DNA of 55,657 bases from contig CANQSF010000015.1 of NCBI GenBank assembly GCA_947626345.1, positions 1 to 55,657 on the forward strand, given 5' to 3'. Made by a program: the position numbers and the translations under genes. The notes beneath the pieces were generated by a model. It saw nothing but the letters and a program-made list of their open reading frames with translations, was not told the DNA's origin and did not search any database. This stretch comes from an uncultured Oscillospiraceae bacterium (GTDB lineage: Bacteria; Bacillota; Clostridia; Oscillospirales; Oscillospiraceae). How positions within the stretch are numbered: position 1 is the stretch's first letter; every line of letters starts with the position of its first letter. Shown here in pieces: positions 23,069 to 31,392 of the stretch.

Positions 23069-23725
23069 ATGGCTGACAGATGGCCCAGGCGTTCCCCGTT
23101 CCGGCCGGAGGCGCGGCAGGGCGCCCGGCGGACCTTGTTGCTCCTGCTGGTGATCGTACTGGTGGGCGGGTCCGTCTCGGCGGCGCTGGTGCTGCGGAGC
23201 ATGGTGACGGAGTATGCCGCCTCGGCCGCGCGGGACCTCGTGGTCTCCCGGGTGAACGCCATCGTGAAGGACGTGATGGCGGACCCGGCCTTTGCCGGTC
23301 GGCCGCTGGTGAGTCTGGAGCGTGACGGCGACGGCGGCATCACCGCCATATCCGCCGACGTGGCGGCGGTGAACACCCTGGCGGCGGAGGTTCTGGCCCG
23401 GGCCGTGGAGGCCACGGAGCAGGAGGACCTGCAGGTCCGCATCCCCGTGGCGAATCTTCTGGGCAGCGCGATGCTGATGAACCGGGGCCCGGCGGTGGAG
23501 GTGGACGTGCTGATGCTCTCCTCCAGCTCGGCGGGTTTTCGCAGCGAGATCACCTCCGCCGGCATCAACCAGACCCGCCATCAACTGTTTCTGGATCTGG
23601 ACGTGCAGCTGTCCTTTCTGCTGCCCTGGCGGGACATGGACACTTCCGTGCAGACGGAGATCCTCATCTCCGAGACGGTGATCGTCGGAAAGGTCCCGGA
23701 TAGTTATCTGAACTGGGAGAAATGA
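23069..23725 (+). CDS. yunB: Sporulation protein YunB
   Basis: The 218-residue protein has a basic N-terminus, one membrane helix at about residues 22-43 (LLLLLVIVLVGGSVSAALVL), then the YunB extracytoplasmic domain (NAIVKDVM, DGDGGITAISADVAAVNTL, IPVANLLGSAMLMNRGPAVEV, and SAGINQTRHQLFLDLDVQLSFLLP). Mutants in Bacillus give defective spores; the molecular role is unknown. The start is the ATG at 23069, seven bases after AAGGAGG. A SigE-like promoter lies just upstream. The ligA start follows two bases after the stop. Confidence 0.93.
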   Translation: MADRWPRRSPFRPEARQGARRTLLLLLVIVLVGGSVSAALVLRSMVTEYAASAARDLVVSRVNAIVKDVMADPAFAGRPLVSLERDGDGGITAISADVAAVNTLAAEVLARAVEATEQEDLQVRIPVANLLGSAMLMNRGPAVEVDVLMLSSSSAGFRSEITSAGINQTRHQLFLDLDVQLSFLLPWRDMDTSVQTEILISETVIVGKVPDSYLNWEK

Positions 23726-23726
23726 T

Positions 23727-25700
23727 ATGAACTACACGATCGAAGGCTATAACGCCCTGGTGGAGCGCCTGTTGGAGCTGTCGGTGGCCTATTACGACAA
23801 CGACGCGCCGCTGGTGTCCGACTTCGAGTACGATCGGATGAACAACGAGCTGAAGGCCATGGAGGCGGCGCACCCGGAGTGGGTCCGGCCCGACTCTCCC
23901 ACCCAGCATGTGGGCGGCCATGTGAGCGAGGCGTTCGCGCCGGTGGAGCATCCCGTGCCCCTGGAGAGCCTGCAGGACGTGTTTTCCTTTGAAGAGGTGA
24001 CCGCCTTCGTGGAGAAGATGGACGCGTCGGTGGACGCGCCTCACGACTACGTGGCGGAGCCGAAGATCGACGGACTGTCCGTGGCGGTGGAGTACCGGGG
24101 CGGCGTGCTGTACCGCGGCGCCACACGGGGCAACGGCGCGGTGGGGGAGGACGTGACGGAGAATCTGCGCACCATCCGCAGCCTGCCCAAGAAGCTGAAG
24201 AACGCCCCCGAGCGCATCATCGTTCGAGGGGAGGTCTATATGTCCCACGACACCTTCCGGACCATCAACGCCCGCAATGAGGTGGAGGGGCTGCCGCTGC
24301 TGGCCAACCCCCGCAACGCCGCCGCCGGCTCCCTGCGGCAGAAGGACCCGGCCGTATGCGCCCAGCGGATGCTGGACATCATCTGCTTCAACATCCAGCT
24401 GGCGGAGGGCGTGACGTATAAGGACCATTACGAGACGCTGGAGGCCATGGCGGCCATGGGCCTGCCCGTGGTGGCACACACGCTCTGCCGGACTCCGAAG
24501 GACTGCGGCGACGCCATAACGGCCATCGGGGAGGGGCGGGAGAACTATCCCTTCGACATCGACGGCGCGGTGATCAAGCTCAACGACCTGGCCCAGCGCC
24601 AGGTCCTGGGCAGCACCGCCAAATATCCCCGCTGGGCGGTGGCGTATAAATACCCGCCGGAGAAAAAGCCCAGCCGTGTGGTGGACATCCTCATCCAGGT
24701 GGGCCGCACCGGCGTGCTCACCCCCAAGGCCGTCATCGAGCCCATCCGTCTGGCGGGCACCACCGTCACCAACGCCACGCTCCACAACCAGGATTTCATC
24801 GAAAATCTGGGCGTGAACGTGGGCGACACGGTGCTGGTGCAGAAGGCGGGGGAGATCATCCCCGAGGTGCTGGAAGTCGTTAAGAAGGACAGCGAGGGCT
24901 GCTTCCGCTTCCCGGAGACCTGTCCCGTGTGCGGCGCGCCGGTGGTCCGGGACGAGGACGGGGCCGCCATCCGCTGCACGGGGGCGGAGTGCCCCGCCCA
25001 GCGGCTGCGCAATATCGTCCACTTCGCCTCCAAGGACGCCATGGACATCGACGGGCTGGGCCCGGCGGTGGTGGAGGCGCTGGACAAGGCAGGGCTGATC
25101 CGCACGCCGGCAGAGCTGTATTATCTGGACGGGCAGAGCGTGGCCGCCGTGGAGCGGATGGGCAAGCGCTCCGCGGAAAACCTGATCGCCAATCTGGAGG
25201 AGAGCAAGGGCAGGGGACTGGCCCGGCTGCTGTGCGCCTTCGGCATCCGGCAGGTGGGGGCAAAGGCGGCCAAGGTGCTGGCGCGGCACTTCGCCACCCT
25301 GGACGAGCTGATGGCCGCCACCGAGGAGCAGCTGACTGCCGTCGACGACGTGGGCGCGGTCACGGCGAAGTATATCACGGAGTGGTTCGCCTCGGAGCAG
25401 AGCCAGCACCAGATCCGGCTCCTGCGCCAGGCGGGCGTATCTTTTGAAAGCCGCGAGGAGATCGCCGACGACCGTTTTGCCGGCAAGACCTTCGTGCTCA
25501 CCGGCACGCTGGAGCGCTTCACCCGCTCCGAGGCGGAGGCCATCATCGAGCGCTTCGGAGGCAAGGCCTCCGGCTCCGTGTCCAAAAAGACCTCCTATGT
25601 GCTGGCCGGCGCTGCTCCCGGCTCCAAGCTCACCAAGGCCCAGAGCCTGGGCGTGCCCATCCTCACGGAGGAGGACTTTGCAAAGCTCATAGAGGAATGA
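23727..25700 (+). CDS. ligA: NAD-dependent DNA ligase LigA
   Basis: Seals nicks in replication and repair using NAD+. The 657-residue protein carries the adenylation motif with the active-site Lys (EPKIDGLSVAV, Lys near 113), the nucleotidyltransferase motifs, an OB fold, the four-Cys zinc finger (CPVCGAPV to CTGAECPAQ), helix-hairpin-helix repeats (LLCAFGIRQVGAKAAKVLA) and a C-terminal BRCT domain (FAGKTFVLTGTLERFTRSEAEAII). The N-terminal Ia domain binds NAD+. Since the gene lies two bases after yunB, vegetative expression must come from read-through of the murD transcript or a promoter I could not see. Confidence 0.97.
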   Translation: MNYTIEGYNALVERLLELSVAYYDNDAPLVSDFEYDRMNNELKAMEAAHPEWVRPDSPTQHVGGHVSEAFAPVEHPVPLESLQDVFSFEEVTAFVEKMDASVDAPHDYVAEPKIDGLSVAVEYRGGVLYRGATRGNGAVGEDVTENLRTIRSLPKKLKNAPERIIVRGEVYMSHDTFRTINARNEVEGLPLLANPRNAAAGSLRQKDPAVCAQRMLDIICFNIQLAEGVTYKDHYETLEAMAAMGLPVVAHTLCRTPKDCGDAITAIGEGRENYPFDIDGAVIKLNDLAQRQVLGSTAKYPRWAVAYKYPPEKKPSRVVDILIQVGRTGVLTPKAVIEPIRLAGTTVTNATLHNQDFIENLGVNVGDTVLVQKAGEIIPEVLEVVKKDSEGCFRFPETCPVCGAPVVRDEDGAAIRCTGAECPAQRLRNIVHFASKDAMDIDGLGPAVVEALDKAGLIRTPAELYYLDGQSVAAVERMGKRSAENLIANLEESKGRGLARLLCAFGIRQVGAKAAKVLARHFATLDELMAATEEQLTAVDDVGAVTAKYITEWFASEQSQHQIRLLRQAGVSFESREEIADDRFAGKTFVLTGTLERFTRSEAEAIIERFGGKASGSVSKKTSYVLAGAAPGSKLTKAQSLGVPILTEEDFAKLIEE

Positions 25701-25712
25701 AAATGCTTTGAG

Positions 25713-25740
25713 CGCCCCGGAGAGCTCCGGGGCGGTCATT
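25713..25740 (+). terminator. Hairpin after ligA
   Basis: CGCCCCGGAG at 25713-25722 pairs with CTCCGGGGCG at 25725-25734, followed by GTCATTTTA. The stem is GC-rich and the T-run modest. It marks the junction with the converging gene on the other strand. Confidence 0.75.
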
Positions 25741-25764
25741 TTATGGTTTGGTGCGTGCGATCTC

Positions 25765-27759
25765 TCACTGGCCGAACAGGTAGTGGTAATAGTCCGTGTC
25801 CAGCACGGCCTTGCAGTAGTTCACCTTATTGGCCACCACCGTCGTCATGTTCTCCACATATCCGGCGGGCAGCGACGCCTCGTCCACAGTGGGGTAAAAC
25901 TTCTGCTCCGAGCTGATATAATAGCCGTACGCCGTTTTCCAGCTGTACCAGTCGAACACCAGCGCCTCGGTATCGGAGAATACGTCCCGCCCGGGCATGA
26001 GCCGGGAGTCAAAGCTGACGCCGAAGAGGTTGCACAGCGTGGGCAGGATGTCCAGACTGGAGGTGGGCTCGTCCACCACGATAGGGTCCTGCTCCTCCAG
26101 CGAGCCGCACCAGAGGATCCAGCAGGAGCGGTCCCGATCGAACTCATTGTTCACCTCGCAGCCGTACAGCTCCTCCAGATAGGGCTGCGCGCCCAGGCCT
26201 GCGCCGCCGTCCAGGCCGTAGGGGAAGTGGTCAGCCGTCAGACAGATGACCGTGTCGTCGGCGATGCCCCGCTGCTCCAGCTGCTCCACCAGATGGCCCA
26301 TGGCGGCCTCCAGATCCAGATTGGCCGCCAGATAGCCCTTTATGGTGTCGGAGCAGGGCAGGTCCAGCACCTCGTTCCAGTGCTTGCGCGTCATGGCGTT
26401 GGTCAGGTAGGTATAGCCGTTGTGGCCGCTGACGGTCATGTAGTACACGCTGAAGGGCTGCCGGTCCACGTAGGTGGGCAGCGTGCCGGAGATCATCTCG
26501 TCGTCGCTCTGGGGCCACTGGTCCTGGACGTAGGCCTCCATGCCGTTGCCGTAGCCCATATAGCCGTCGGAGTAGCCCAGGCGCTTGTGGGTCACGTTCC
26601 GGTCGTAGTATGTATAGGTGTTGTTGTGAAAGGCCTTGCCGTAATACCCCTCCTGGGTCAGATAACCGGCGATGGTCACGGCCCCGGTATCCTCCACCAG
26701 CTCCGAGAAAGAGCCGCCGCCGTCCACGGGCAGCAGGCCGAAGAGGTTCTGATACTCCCCGCCGGTGGTGCCCGCTCCGGCGGGCTGGTAGTAGTCGGTG
26801 AACTGAACGCCCTTCGTGGCCAGCCGGTAGAGGGTCGGCGTCAGGTCGGCGTCGATGCAGTAGGGGGAGAAGGCCTCGGCGGTGATAAAGATCAGGTTCT
26901 TGCCCTTGAACAGGCCGGTGAACGCATTTTGCTTCGACGGCTGGAGCGACGCCACATAGCGGTTCACGTCCTGGATGGCGCCGTCGGCGGTTGCGTCGTC
27001 CAGCGGCAGGGCCAGCATGTTGGGAGCGTATTCCGGCGCCGGCGTCTGCTCCGGAGCGGGGGAGGCCGTCGCAGCGGCGGGCGCGTCCACTGCTTGGAAG
27101 GTGGCCCGGCCGAAAAGGCTCTCCCGCGCGTCCAGTCCCACGCCGGTAAGCAGTCCGAATTGCTCCACAGCGGCGGGAAAGGTGTAGCGCTCCCCATGGA
27201 CAAGACTCAGCTCAGGGGACATGCCGACCACCAGCCGGCAGATGACAAGCACGGCCAGCGCCTTCACCAGCGCCACGGCGCGCTGCCGCCCGCCGATCCG
27301 GGCCGGTCCCGGGCGGGCCGACAGCAGGCCGTATCCAACGCCGGGCGCCAGGTAGAGGACCAGCCGCAGCAGGCCGCCGCCGCTGAAGATCAGCCGGAAC
27401 ACGTCCCCTGTGAAGCCGGTCAGCATATCGCCTGCGCCGTTGACGATGGTATTCAGGCTGTAATAGACCTGAAACTGCCAGTAGAGGAAATCCTCGACCC
27501 CGTAGGGGATCGCGGCCAGCACCAGCAGGATGATTGTGGCGCGGCGGTTGCGGCGCGGGCTCCTGCTGAGCGTGCACAGCACATGGCATATGCCGCCCCA
27601 GGCGCAGCAATAGCCCAGGGAAAGCAATGTTCCCCAGCGGAAAATATGGCCGGCCGTGAACAGCCGGAACACCAACTCATAGTAAAACAGCGCCGCCGGA
27701 AACAGCCAGAGGGGCGACGTGGCCCGCCTTTCGGCCGTTTCCGTATTTCTCTCTGCCAA
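25765..27759 (-). CDS. LtaS-like phosphoglycerol transferase/sulfatase-family membrane enzyme
   Basis: A 664-residue protein with about five N-terminal membrane helices (residues 15-180) and a large extracellular alkaline-phosphatase-fold domain. Landmarks match lipoteichoic acid synthases: FITAEAF (metal-binding Glu), GTTGGEYQNLFGLLP where the first Thr pair would carry the catalytic nucleophile, TVSGHNGY, and LTADHFPYG (Asp-His ligands). It probably transfers glycerol phosphate from phosphatidylglycerol to a glycolipid or glycan. It uses a TTG start preceded by GGAAGGGAGAG. It stands alone with its own promoter, and no glycolipid gene is near. Confidence 0.88.
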   Translation of the reverse strand: MAERNTETAERRATSPLWLFPAALFYYELVFRLFTAGHIFRWGTLLSLGYCCAWGGICHVLCTLSRSPRRNRRATIILLVLAAIPYGVEDFLYWQFQVYYSLNTIVNGAGDMLTGFTGDVFRLIFSGGGLLRLVLYLAPGVGYGLLSARPGPARIGGRQRAVALVKALAVLVICRLVVGMSPELSLVHGERYTFPAAVEQFGLLTGVGLDARESLFGRATFQAVDAPAAATASPAPEQTPAPEYAPNMLALPLDDATADGAIQDVNRYVASLQPSKQNAFTGLFKGKNLIFITAEAFSPYCIDADLTPTLYRLATKGVQFTDYYQPAGAGTTGGEYQNLFGLLPVDGGGSFSELVEDTGAVTIAGYLTQEGYYGKAFHNNTYTYYDRNVTHKRLGYSDGYMGYGNGMEAYVQDQWPQSDDEMISGTLPTYVDRQPFSVYYMTVSGHNGYTYLTNAMTRKHWNEVLDLPCSDTIKGYLAANLDLEAAMGHLVEQLEQRGIADDTVICLTADHFPYGLDGGAGLGAQPYLEELYGCEVNNEFDRDRSCWILWCGSLEEQDPIVVDEPTSSLDILPTLCNLFGVSFDSRLMPGRDVFSDTEALVFDWYSWKTAYGYYISSEQKFYPTVDEASLPAGYVENMTTVVANKVNYCKAVLDTDYYHYLFGQ

Positions 27760-27799
27760 CGCCGCGCTCTCCCTTCCGGCGCAAACAACGCTCCCGGGT

Positions 27800-27829
27800 A
27801 TTGTACACCCCGCCGCGCCGCCCGGTCAA
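27800..27829 (-). promoter_or_regulatory. SigA-type promoter of the LtaS-like gene
   Basis: On the minus strand TTGACC (27829-27824) and TACAAT (27805-27800) are separated by 18 bases; the start of transcription is about 27793, roughly 35 bases before the TTG start. Confidence 0.65.
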
Positions 27830-27859
27830 GCGGGATTTGTTCCGGAAGGACCAGAGCAG

Positions 27860-27886
27860 GGAAGGCCCGGCGCTGCCGGGCCTTCC
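27860..27886 (-). terminator. 12-bp hairpin between cotJC and the LtaS-like gene
   Basis: Bases 27860-27871 pair perfectly with 27875-27886 around a 3-base loop. It sits 12 bases beyond the cotJC stop on the minus strand, but there is no T-run, so termination would be weak or need help. Confidence 0.5.
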
Positions 27887-27897
27887 GTAGGATGGCG

Positions 27898-28500
27898 TTA
27901 CTTTTTCCGGTCGAACGCCGGGTTGACGGCGTACACGTTGCGCTGGTCCATCTTGGCTGTGGCGATGCCCATGGCCTCTCCGAAGCGCTGGAAGTGGACC
28001 ACCTCCCGCTCCCGCAGGAAGCGGATGACGTCGATCACGTCCGGATCGTCGCACATGCGCAGGATGTTGTCGTAGGTCACCCGGGCCTTCTGCTCCGCGC
28101 CCATGTCCTCAGCCAGGTCGGCAATCACATCGCCCTTGACCTGGAAGGTGGCGGCGCTGTAAGGGAAGCCGGAGGCCGCCTGGGCGTATACGCCGGCGGT
28201 GTGGTCCACGAAGTAATCCTGGAAGCCCGCCTTCTCCAGCTGCTCTACGGTCATGTTCCGGGTCAGCTGGTGTACGATGGTCCCCACGATCTCCAGGTGA
28301 CCCAGCTCCTCCACGCCGATGTCGGTCAGGACGGCCTTCAGCTCCGGATAGGGCATGGAGTACCGCTGGCTCAGGTACCGCAGCGACGCGCTCAGCTCGC
28401 CGTCGGGCCCGCCGTACTGGGAGATGATATACTTGGCCATAGCGGGATCGGGCTTTTTGATCCGCACGGGATACTGCAGTTTTTTCTCATATACGAACAT
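27898..28500 (-). CDS. cotJC: Spore coat protein CotJC (manganese-catalase family)
   Basis: A 200-residue four-helix-bundle protein of the Mn-catalase family: VYEKKLQYPVRIKKPDPAMAK, the first Glu/His ligand helix TDIGVEELGHLEIV, and the second with EDMGAEQKARVTYDNIL and EREVVHFQRFGEAM. The paired Glu and His ligands are present, so it may be an active catalase on the spore surface, as shown for C. difficile CotCB/CotD-type proteins. It overlaps the preceding CotJA-JB fusion by one base (TAATG). In Bacillus the cotJ operon is under SigE. Confidence 0.95.
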   Translation of the reverse strand: MFVYEKKLQYPVRIKKPDPAMAKYIISQYGGPDGELSASLRYLSQRYSMPYPELKAVLTDIGVEELGHLEIVGTIVHQLTRNMTVEQLEKAGFQDYFVDHTAGVYAQAASGFPYSAATFQVKGDVIADLAEDMGAEQKARVTYDNILRMCDDPDVIDVIRFLREREVVHFQRFGEAMGIATAKMDQRNVYAVNPAFDRKK

Positions 28501-28943
28501 TATTTCTTACCCGCCTTTCCGCCGTTCCAGGGCCAGGGATCTTCCGGCCAGACCCAGGAGTCGAATTTGGCCGTGTCCGACCGCTTGACAGGGCCGCACA
28601 TCTCCACATAGCGCTTGCGGCCCTCCTTGGCCAGAGCGGTGAAGCTCTTCCAGGTCTTAAAGGCCTCCTTGTCGTCGGGATGGGTGTCCAGATATAGCGC
28701 CAGCTCCTGGCACACGAAGTCCAGAGCCATCAGCTCCGCCAGCGGCGTGTCCTCCACGGGGCCGTTGGCCACATAGTCCATAAAAGGCAGGTCCAGGCCC
28801 GGGAACAGCGTGCCCTTGGCCAGGGCGTCGGCGCTATCGTAGGCCGGCTCCGCGCTCTGCTGGGCGGCCAGCATGGGCACTGCCAGCGGCGCGCACATAG
28901 GCAGCGGACCTTCCTTGTAGCTGCAAGAATCTTTGCTAGACAA
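28500..28943 (-). CDS. CotJA-CotJB fusion spore coat protein
   Basis: The 147-residue product joins two proteins that are separate in Bacillus. Residues 16-55 resemble CotJA (PLAVPMLAAQQSAEPAYDS, then ALAKGTLFPGLDLPF). Residues 66-142 resemble CotJB (LMALDFVCQELALYLDTHPDD, and the closing SWVWPEDPWPW). The start is a TTG at 28943, preceded on the minus strand by AAGGGGG about eight bases away; an in-frame ATG at 28898 would keep both domains. It overlaps cotJC by one base. Fusion means JA and JB must be made in equal amounts. Confidence 0.88.
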   Translation of the reverse strand: MSSKDSCSYKEGPLPMCAPLAVPMLAAQQSAEPAYDSADALAKGTLFPGLDLPFMDYVANGPVEDTPLAELMALDFVCQELALYLDTHPDDKEAFKTWKSFTALAKEGRKRYVEMCGPVKRSDTAKFDSWVWPEDPWPWNGGKAGKK

Positions 28944-28966
28944 ACGTCTTTCCCCCTTTGCGTGCC

Positions 28967-28995
28967 ATTCTATGCCAGATGGCGGGGGAGTGTGT
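28967..28995 (-). promoter_or_regulatory. SigE-like promoter of the cotJ genes
   Basis: On the minus strand ACACACT (28995-28989) and CATAGAAT (28974-28967) are 14 bases apart. The -10 is one base off consensus; the -35 is weaker. The predicted start is about 28960, 17 bases before the TTG start. Confidence 0.5.
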
Positions 28996-29025
28996 CCACA
29001 GCGGGGCGGATCGGTGAACGCAGAT

Positions 29026-29060
29026 ACAAAAAACCGGCCGGGAGCGGAGGCTCCCGGCCA
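29026..29060 (-). terminator. Intrinsic terminator of the phosphofructokinase gene
   Basis: GGCCGGGAG and CTCCCGGCC (29059-29051 and 29044-29036 on the minus strand) form a perfect 9-bp stem with a 6-base loop followed by GGTTTTTTGT. It ends the PPi-PFK transcript and insulates the cotJ promoter. Confidence 0.92.
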
Positions 29061-29075
29061 GCGCGCTGTTCACAT

Positions 29076-30317
29076 TCAGGCGCGGATCTTCTTCAGCCGT
29101 GCGTACCGGGGCAGGGAATGCTCGGTGGGGCGCTCCGGCTCGCCCTGGATCAGCGGCAGGGCATAGTTGATGAATTCATCGGTGACGAAGTTGTGCTCCG
29201 GGTTGATCCACTCCAGAGGCACCTTCTTCTCCGCGTTGGCTACGGAGGTGAGGGGCAGGAGGATATACTTGCACAGATAGCCGCCCTTCTCGTCGGCAGC
29301 GCGCTCGAAGGCCACCATCTTGCCGGTCTCGCCGGCCACTGCGGCCTCCACGGCCTTGCGGCCGGCCATCTCGGCCTCCTCCACGTCGGTCTTGGAGGCC
29401 AGGTGGGCGCCGCAGCGCTGCAGCAGGCTCAGCTCGATGGCCCGGACCTTGGCGCCGGTGCGTTCCTTCACCATCTCGCCCAGACGGGCAGCCAGACCGC
29501 CCAGCTGGGCATGGCCGAAGCCGTCGGTGGAGCTGGTCTTGGCCTGGGAGACAAAGGTCCCGTCGGCGAAGTGCAAGCCCTCGGACACGGCCACCAGGCA
29601 GGACTTCTTCTCGCTGTAGATCCGCTCCACGTCCGCCAGGAAGGCCTCCTGGTCAAAGTCCACCTCCGGCAGATACACCAGATCGGGACCCGCGCCAAAG
29701 TGGGTGGCCAGGGCGGCGGAGGCGGCCAGCCAGCCGGCGTGGCGGCCCATGATCTCCATGATGGTCACCTGGCCGGTGGGATAGACCCGCCCGTCCTTGG
29801 ACACCTCCATGGCGCTGGTGGCGATGTACTTGGCCGCGGAGGCGAAGCCGGGGCAGTGGTCGGTGCCCCACAGGTCGTTGTCGATGGTCTTGGGGATGCC
29901 CATGACCCGGCACTCCCAGCCGGACTTGGACATGAAGCGGCTGATCTTGTCGCAGGTGTCCATGGAGTCGTTGCCGCCGTTATAGAAGAAATAGCGGACG
30001 TTGTGTTTTTTGAACACCTCCAGGATGCGCTTGTAGTCGGTGTCGTCCACATCGGGGTCGGCCAGCTTATACCGGCAGGAGCCCAGCTCGGAGGCGGGCG
30101 TATTCTTCAGGTACGCCAGCTCCTGGGGGTCCTCCAGACCCATATCATAGAGCTTGTCGTCCAGCACGCCGGTGATGCCGTGGTCGGCGCCCAGGACCTG
30201 GGTGATCTCCTCCGCCTCGAGGGCGGCGGTGATGGCGCCGTATGCACTGGCATTTATCACAGAGGTGGGGCCTCCGGACTGGCCGATGACGCAGGCGCCA
30301 ACGAGTTTGTTAGACAT
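29076..30317 (-). CDS. Pyrophosphate-dependent 6-phosphofructokinase (inferred PPi type)
   Basis: Phosphorylates fructose 6-phosphate in glycolysis. The 413-residue protein carries the two family positions that mark PPi use: GGNDS at 114-118 (Asp where ATP enzymes have Gly in GGDGS) and PKTIDND at 142-148 (Lys where ATP enzymes have Gly). MGRHAGWLAA and the substrate-binding segment SEGLHF follow. It is longer than ATP-PFK (about 320). I start at the ATG at 30317 because GGGAGGAA lies just upstream. Divergent from fba. PPi use is a strong inference from residues, not an assay. Confidence 0.93.
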   Translation of the reverse strand: MSNKLVGACVIGQSGGPTSVINASAYGAITAALEAEEITQVLGADHGITGVLDDKLYDMGLEDPQELAYLKNTPASELGSCRYKLADPDVDDTDYKRILEVFKKHNVRYFFYNGGNDSMDTCDKISRFMSKSGWECRVMGIPKTIDNDLWGTDHCPGFASAAKYIATSAMEVSKDGRVYPTGQVTIMEIMGRHAGWLAASAALATHFGAGPDLVYLPEVDFDQEAFLADVERIYSEKKSCLVAVSEGLHFADGTFVSQAKTSSTDGFGHAQLGGLAARLGEMVKERTGAKVRAIELSLLQRCGAHLASKTDVEEAEMAGRKAVEAAVAGETGKMVAFERAADEKGGYLCKYILLPLTSVANAEKKVPLEWINPEHNFVTDEFINYALPLIQGEPERPTEHSLPRYARLKKIRA

Positions 30318-30357
30318 GATCGTTCCTCCCAAAGACATATTTTATTTCATGTTTTGG

Positions 30358-30386
30358 TTGATTATAGCACAAAACTGCGGTAAAAT
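30358..30386 (+). promoter_or_regulatory. SigA-type promoter of fba
   Basis: TTGATT at 30358-30363 and TAAAAT at 30381-30386, spacer 17; start near 30393. Its elements interlock with those of the divergent phosphofructokinase promoter. Confidence 0.65.
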
Positions 30387-30389
30387 AAA
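30361..30389 (-). promoter_or_regulatory. Divergent promoter of the PPi-phosphofructokinase gene
   Basis: On the minus strand TATAAT is perfect (30366-30361) and lies 17 bases after a weak -35, TTTATT (30389-30384). Each -10 overlaps the -35 of the opposing fba promoter, so both cannot be occupied by polymerase together. Confidence 0.55.
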
Positions 30390-30423
30390 GGGCACGGAAA
30401 AATAAAGTAAAGGAGCCTTTATC

Positions 30424-31389
30424 ATGTTGGTAACTTCTACCGAAATGTTCAAGAAAGCCTACGACGGCGGCTATGCCATCGGCGCTTTCAACGTCAACAA
30501 TATGGAGATCGTCCAGGCCATCACCGAGGCCTGCCGGGAAGAGCACGCCCCCGTGATCCTCCAGGTCTCCAAGGGCGCCCGGGCCTATGCCAACCACACC
30601 TATCTGGTGAAGCTGGTGGAGGCCGCTGTGATCGAGTGCCCCGACATCCCCGTGGTGCTGCATCTGGACCACGGCCCCGACTTCGAGACCTGCAAGAGCT
30701 GCATCGACGGCGGCTTCACCTCCGTGATGATCGACGCCTCCTCCAAGCCCTTTGCCGAGAACATCGAGATCACCAAGAAGGTGGTGGAGTATGCCCACGA
30801 CCACGGCGTGGTGGTGGAGGCTGAGCTGGGCACCCTGGCCGGCGTGGAGGACGAGGTGAAGGTCTCTGCGGAGGATTCCTCCTACACCCACCCTGAAGAG
30901 GTGGAGGAGTTCGTCACTAAGACCGGCTGCGACAGCCTGGCCATCGCCATCGGCACCAGCCACGGCGCGTACAAGTTCACCGCCGCCCAGTGCACCCGCA
31001 ATGAGAAGGGCATCCTGGTCCCGCCCCCGCTGCGCTTCGACGTGCTGGAGGAGGTCTCCCGCCGGCTGCCCGGATTCCCCATCGTGCTGCACGGCTCTTC
31101 CTCCGTTCCCCAGGAGTACGTGAAGATGATCAACACCCACGGCGGAAAGATGCCCGACGCCGTCGGCATCCCCGAGGAGCAGCTGCGCAAGGCCGCCTCC
31201 ATGAGCGTGTGCAAGATCAACATCGACTCCGACCTGCGTCTGGCCATGACCGGCACCATCCGGCAGTTCTTCGACGAGCACCCCGACAAGTTCGATCCCC
31301 GGGAGTACCTGAAGCCCGCCCGCGCCAACATCAAGGAGCTGGTCCGCCACAAGCTGGTGGACGTGCTGGGCTGCAGCGGCAAAGCCTGA
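30424..31389 (+). CDS. fba: Class II fructose-1,6-bisphosphate aldolase
   Basis: Splits fructose 1,6-bisphosphate into two triose phosphates using zinc. The 321-residue protein has HLDHGPD (about 80-86; catalytic Asp and zinc-binding His), VVEAELGTLAGVED, AIGTSHGAYK (zinc His), VLHGSSSVP (zinc His) and NIDSDLRLAMT (phosphate-binding). AAAGGAGCC precedes the ATG. It faces the phosphofructokinase gene across a shared 106-base promoter region, so consecutive glycolytic steps are controlled from one site. The next gene, three bases on, encodes a degenerate ATPase. Confidence 0.96.
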   Translation: MLVTSTEMFKKAYDGGYAIGAFNVNNMEIVQAITEACREEHAPVILQVSKGARAYANHTYLVKLVEAAVIECPDIPVVLHLDHGPDFETCKSCIDGGFTSVMIDASSKPFAENIEITKKVVEYAHDHGVVVEAELGTLAGVEDEVKVSAEDSSYTHPEEVEEFVTKTGCDSLAIAIGTSHGAYKFTAAQCTRNEKGILVPPPLRFDVLEEVSRRLPGFPIVLHGSSSVPQEYVKMINTHGGKMPDAVGIPEEQLRKAASMSVCKINIDSDLRLAMTGTIRQFFDEHPDKFDPREYLKPARANIKELVRHKLVDVLGCSGKA

Positions 31390-31392
31390 TTG

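Noticed and set aside
19097..23584. A 1495-codon open frame on the minus strand across rnpB, murD and the M42 genes
   Set aside because: It is the antisense of clear genes and of an RNA gene; the product is His/Gly/Arg-rich with no domain. Long antisense frames are expected at this GC content.
25708..28611. A 967-codon open frame on the plus strand opposite the LtaS-like and cotJ genes
   Set aside because: Shadow of confirmed minus-strand genes, with biased composition.
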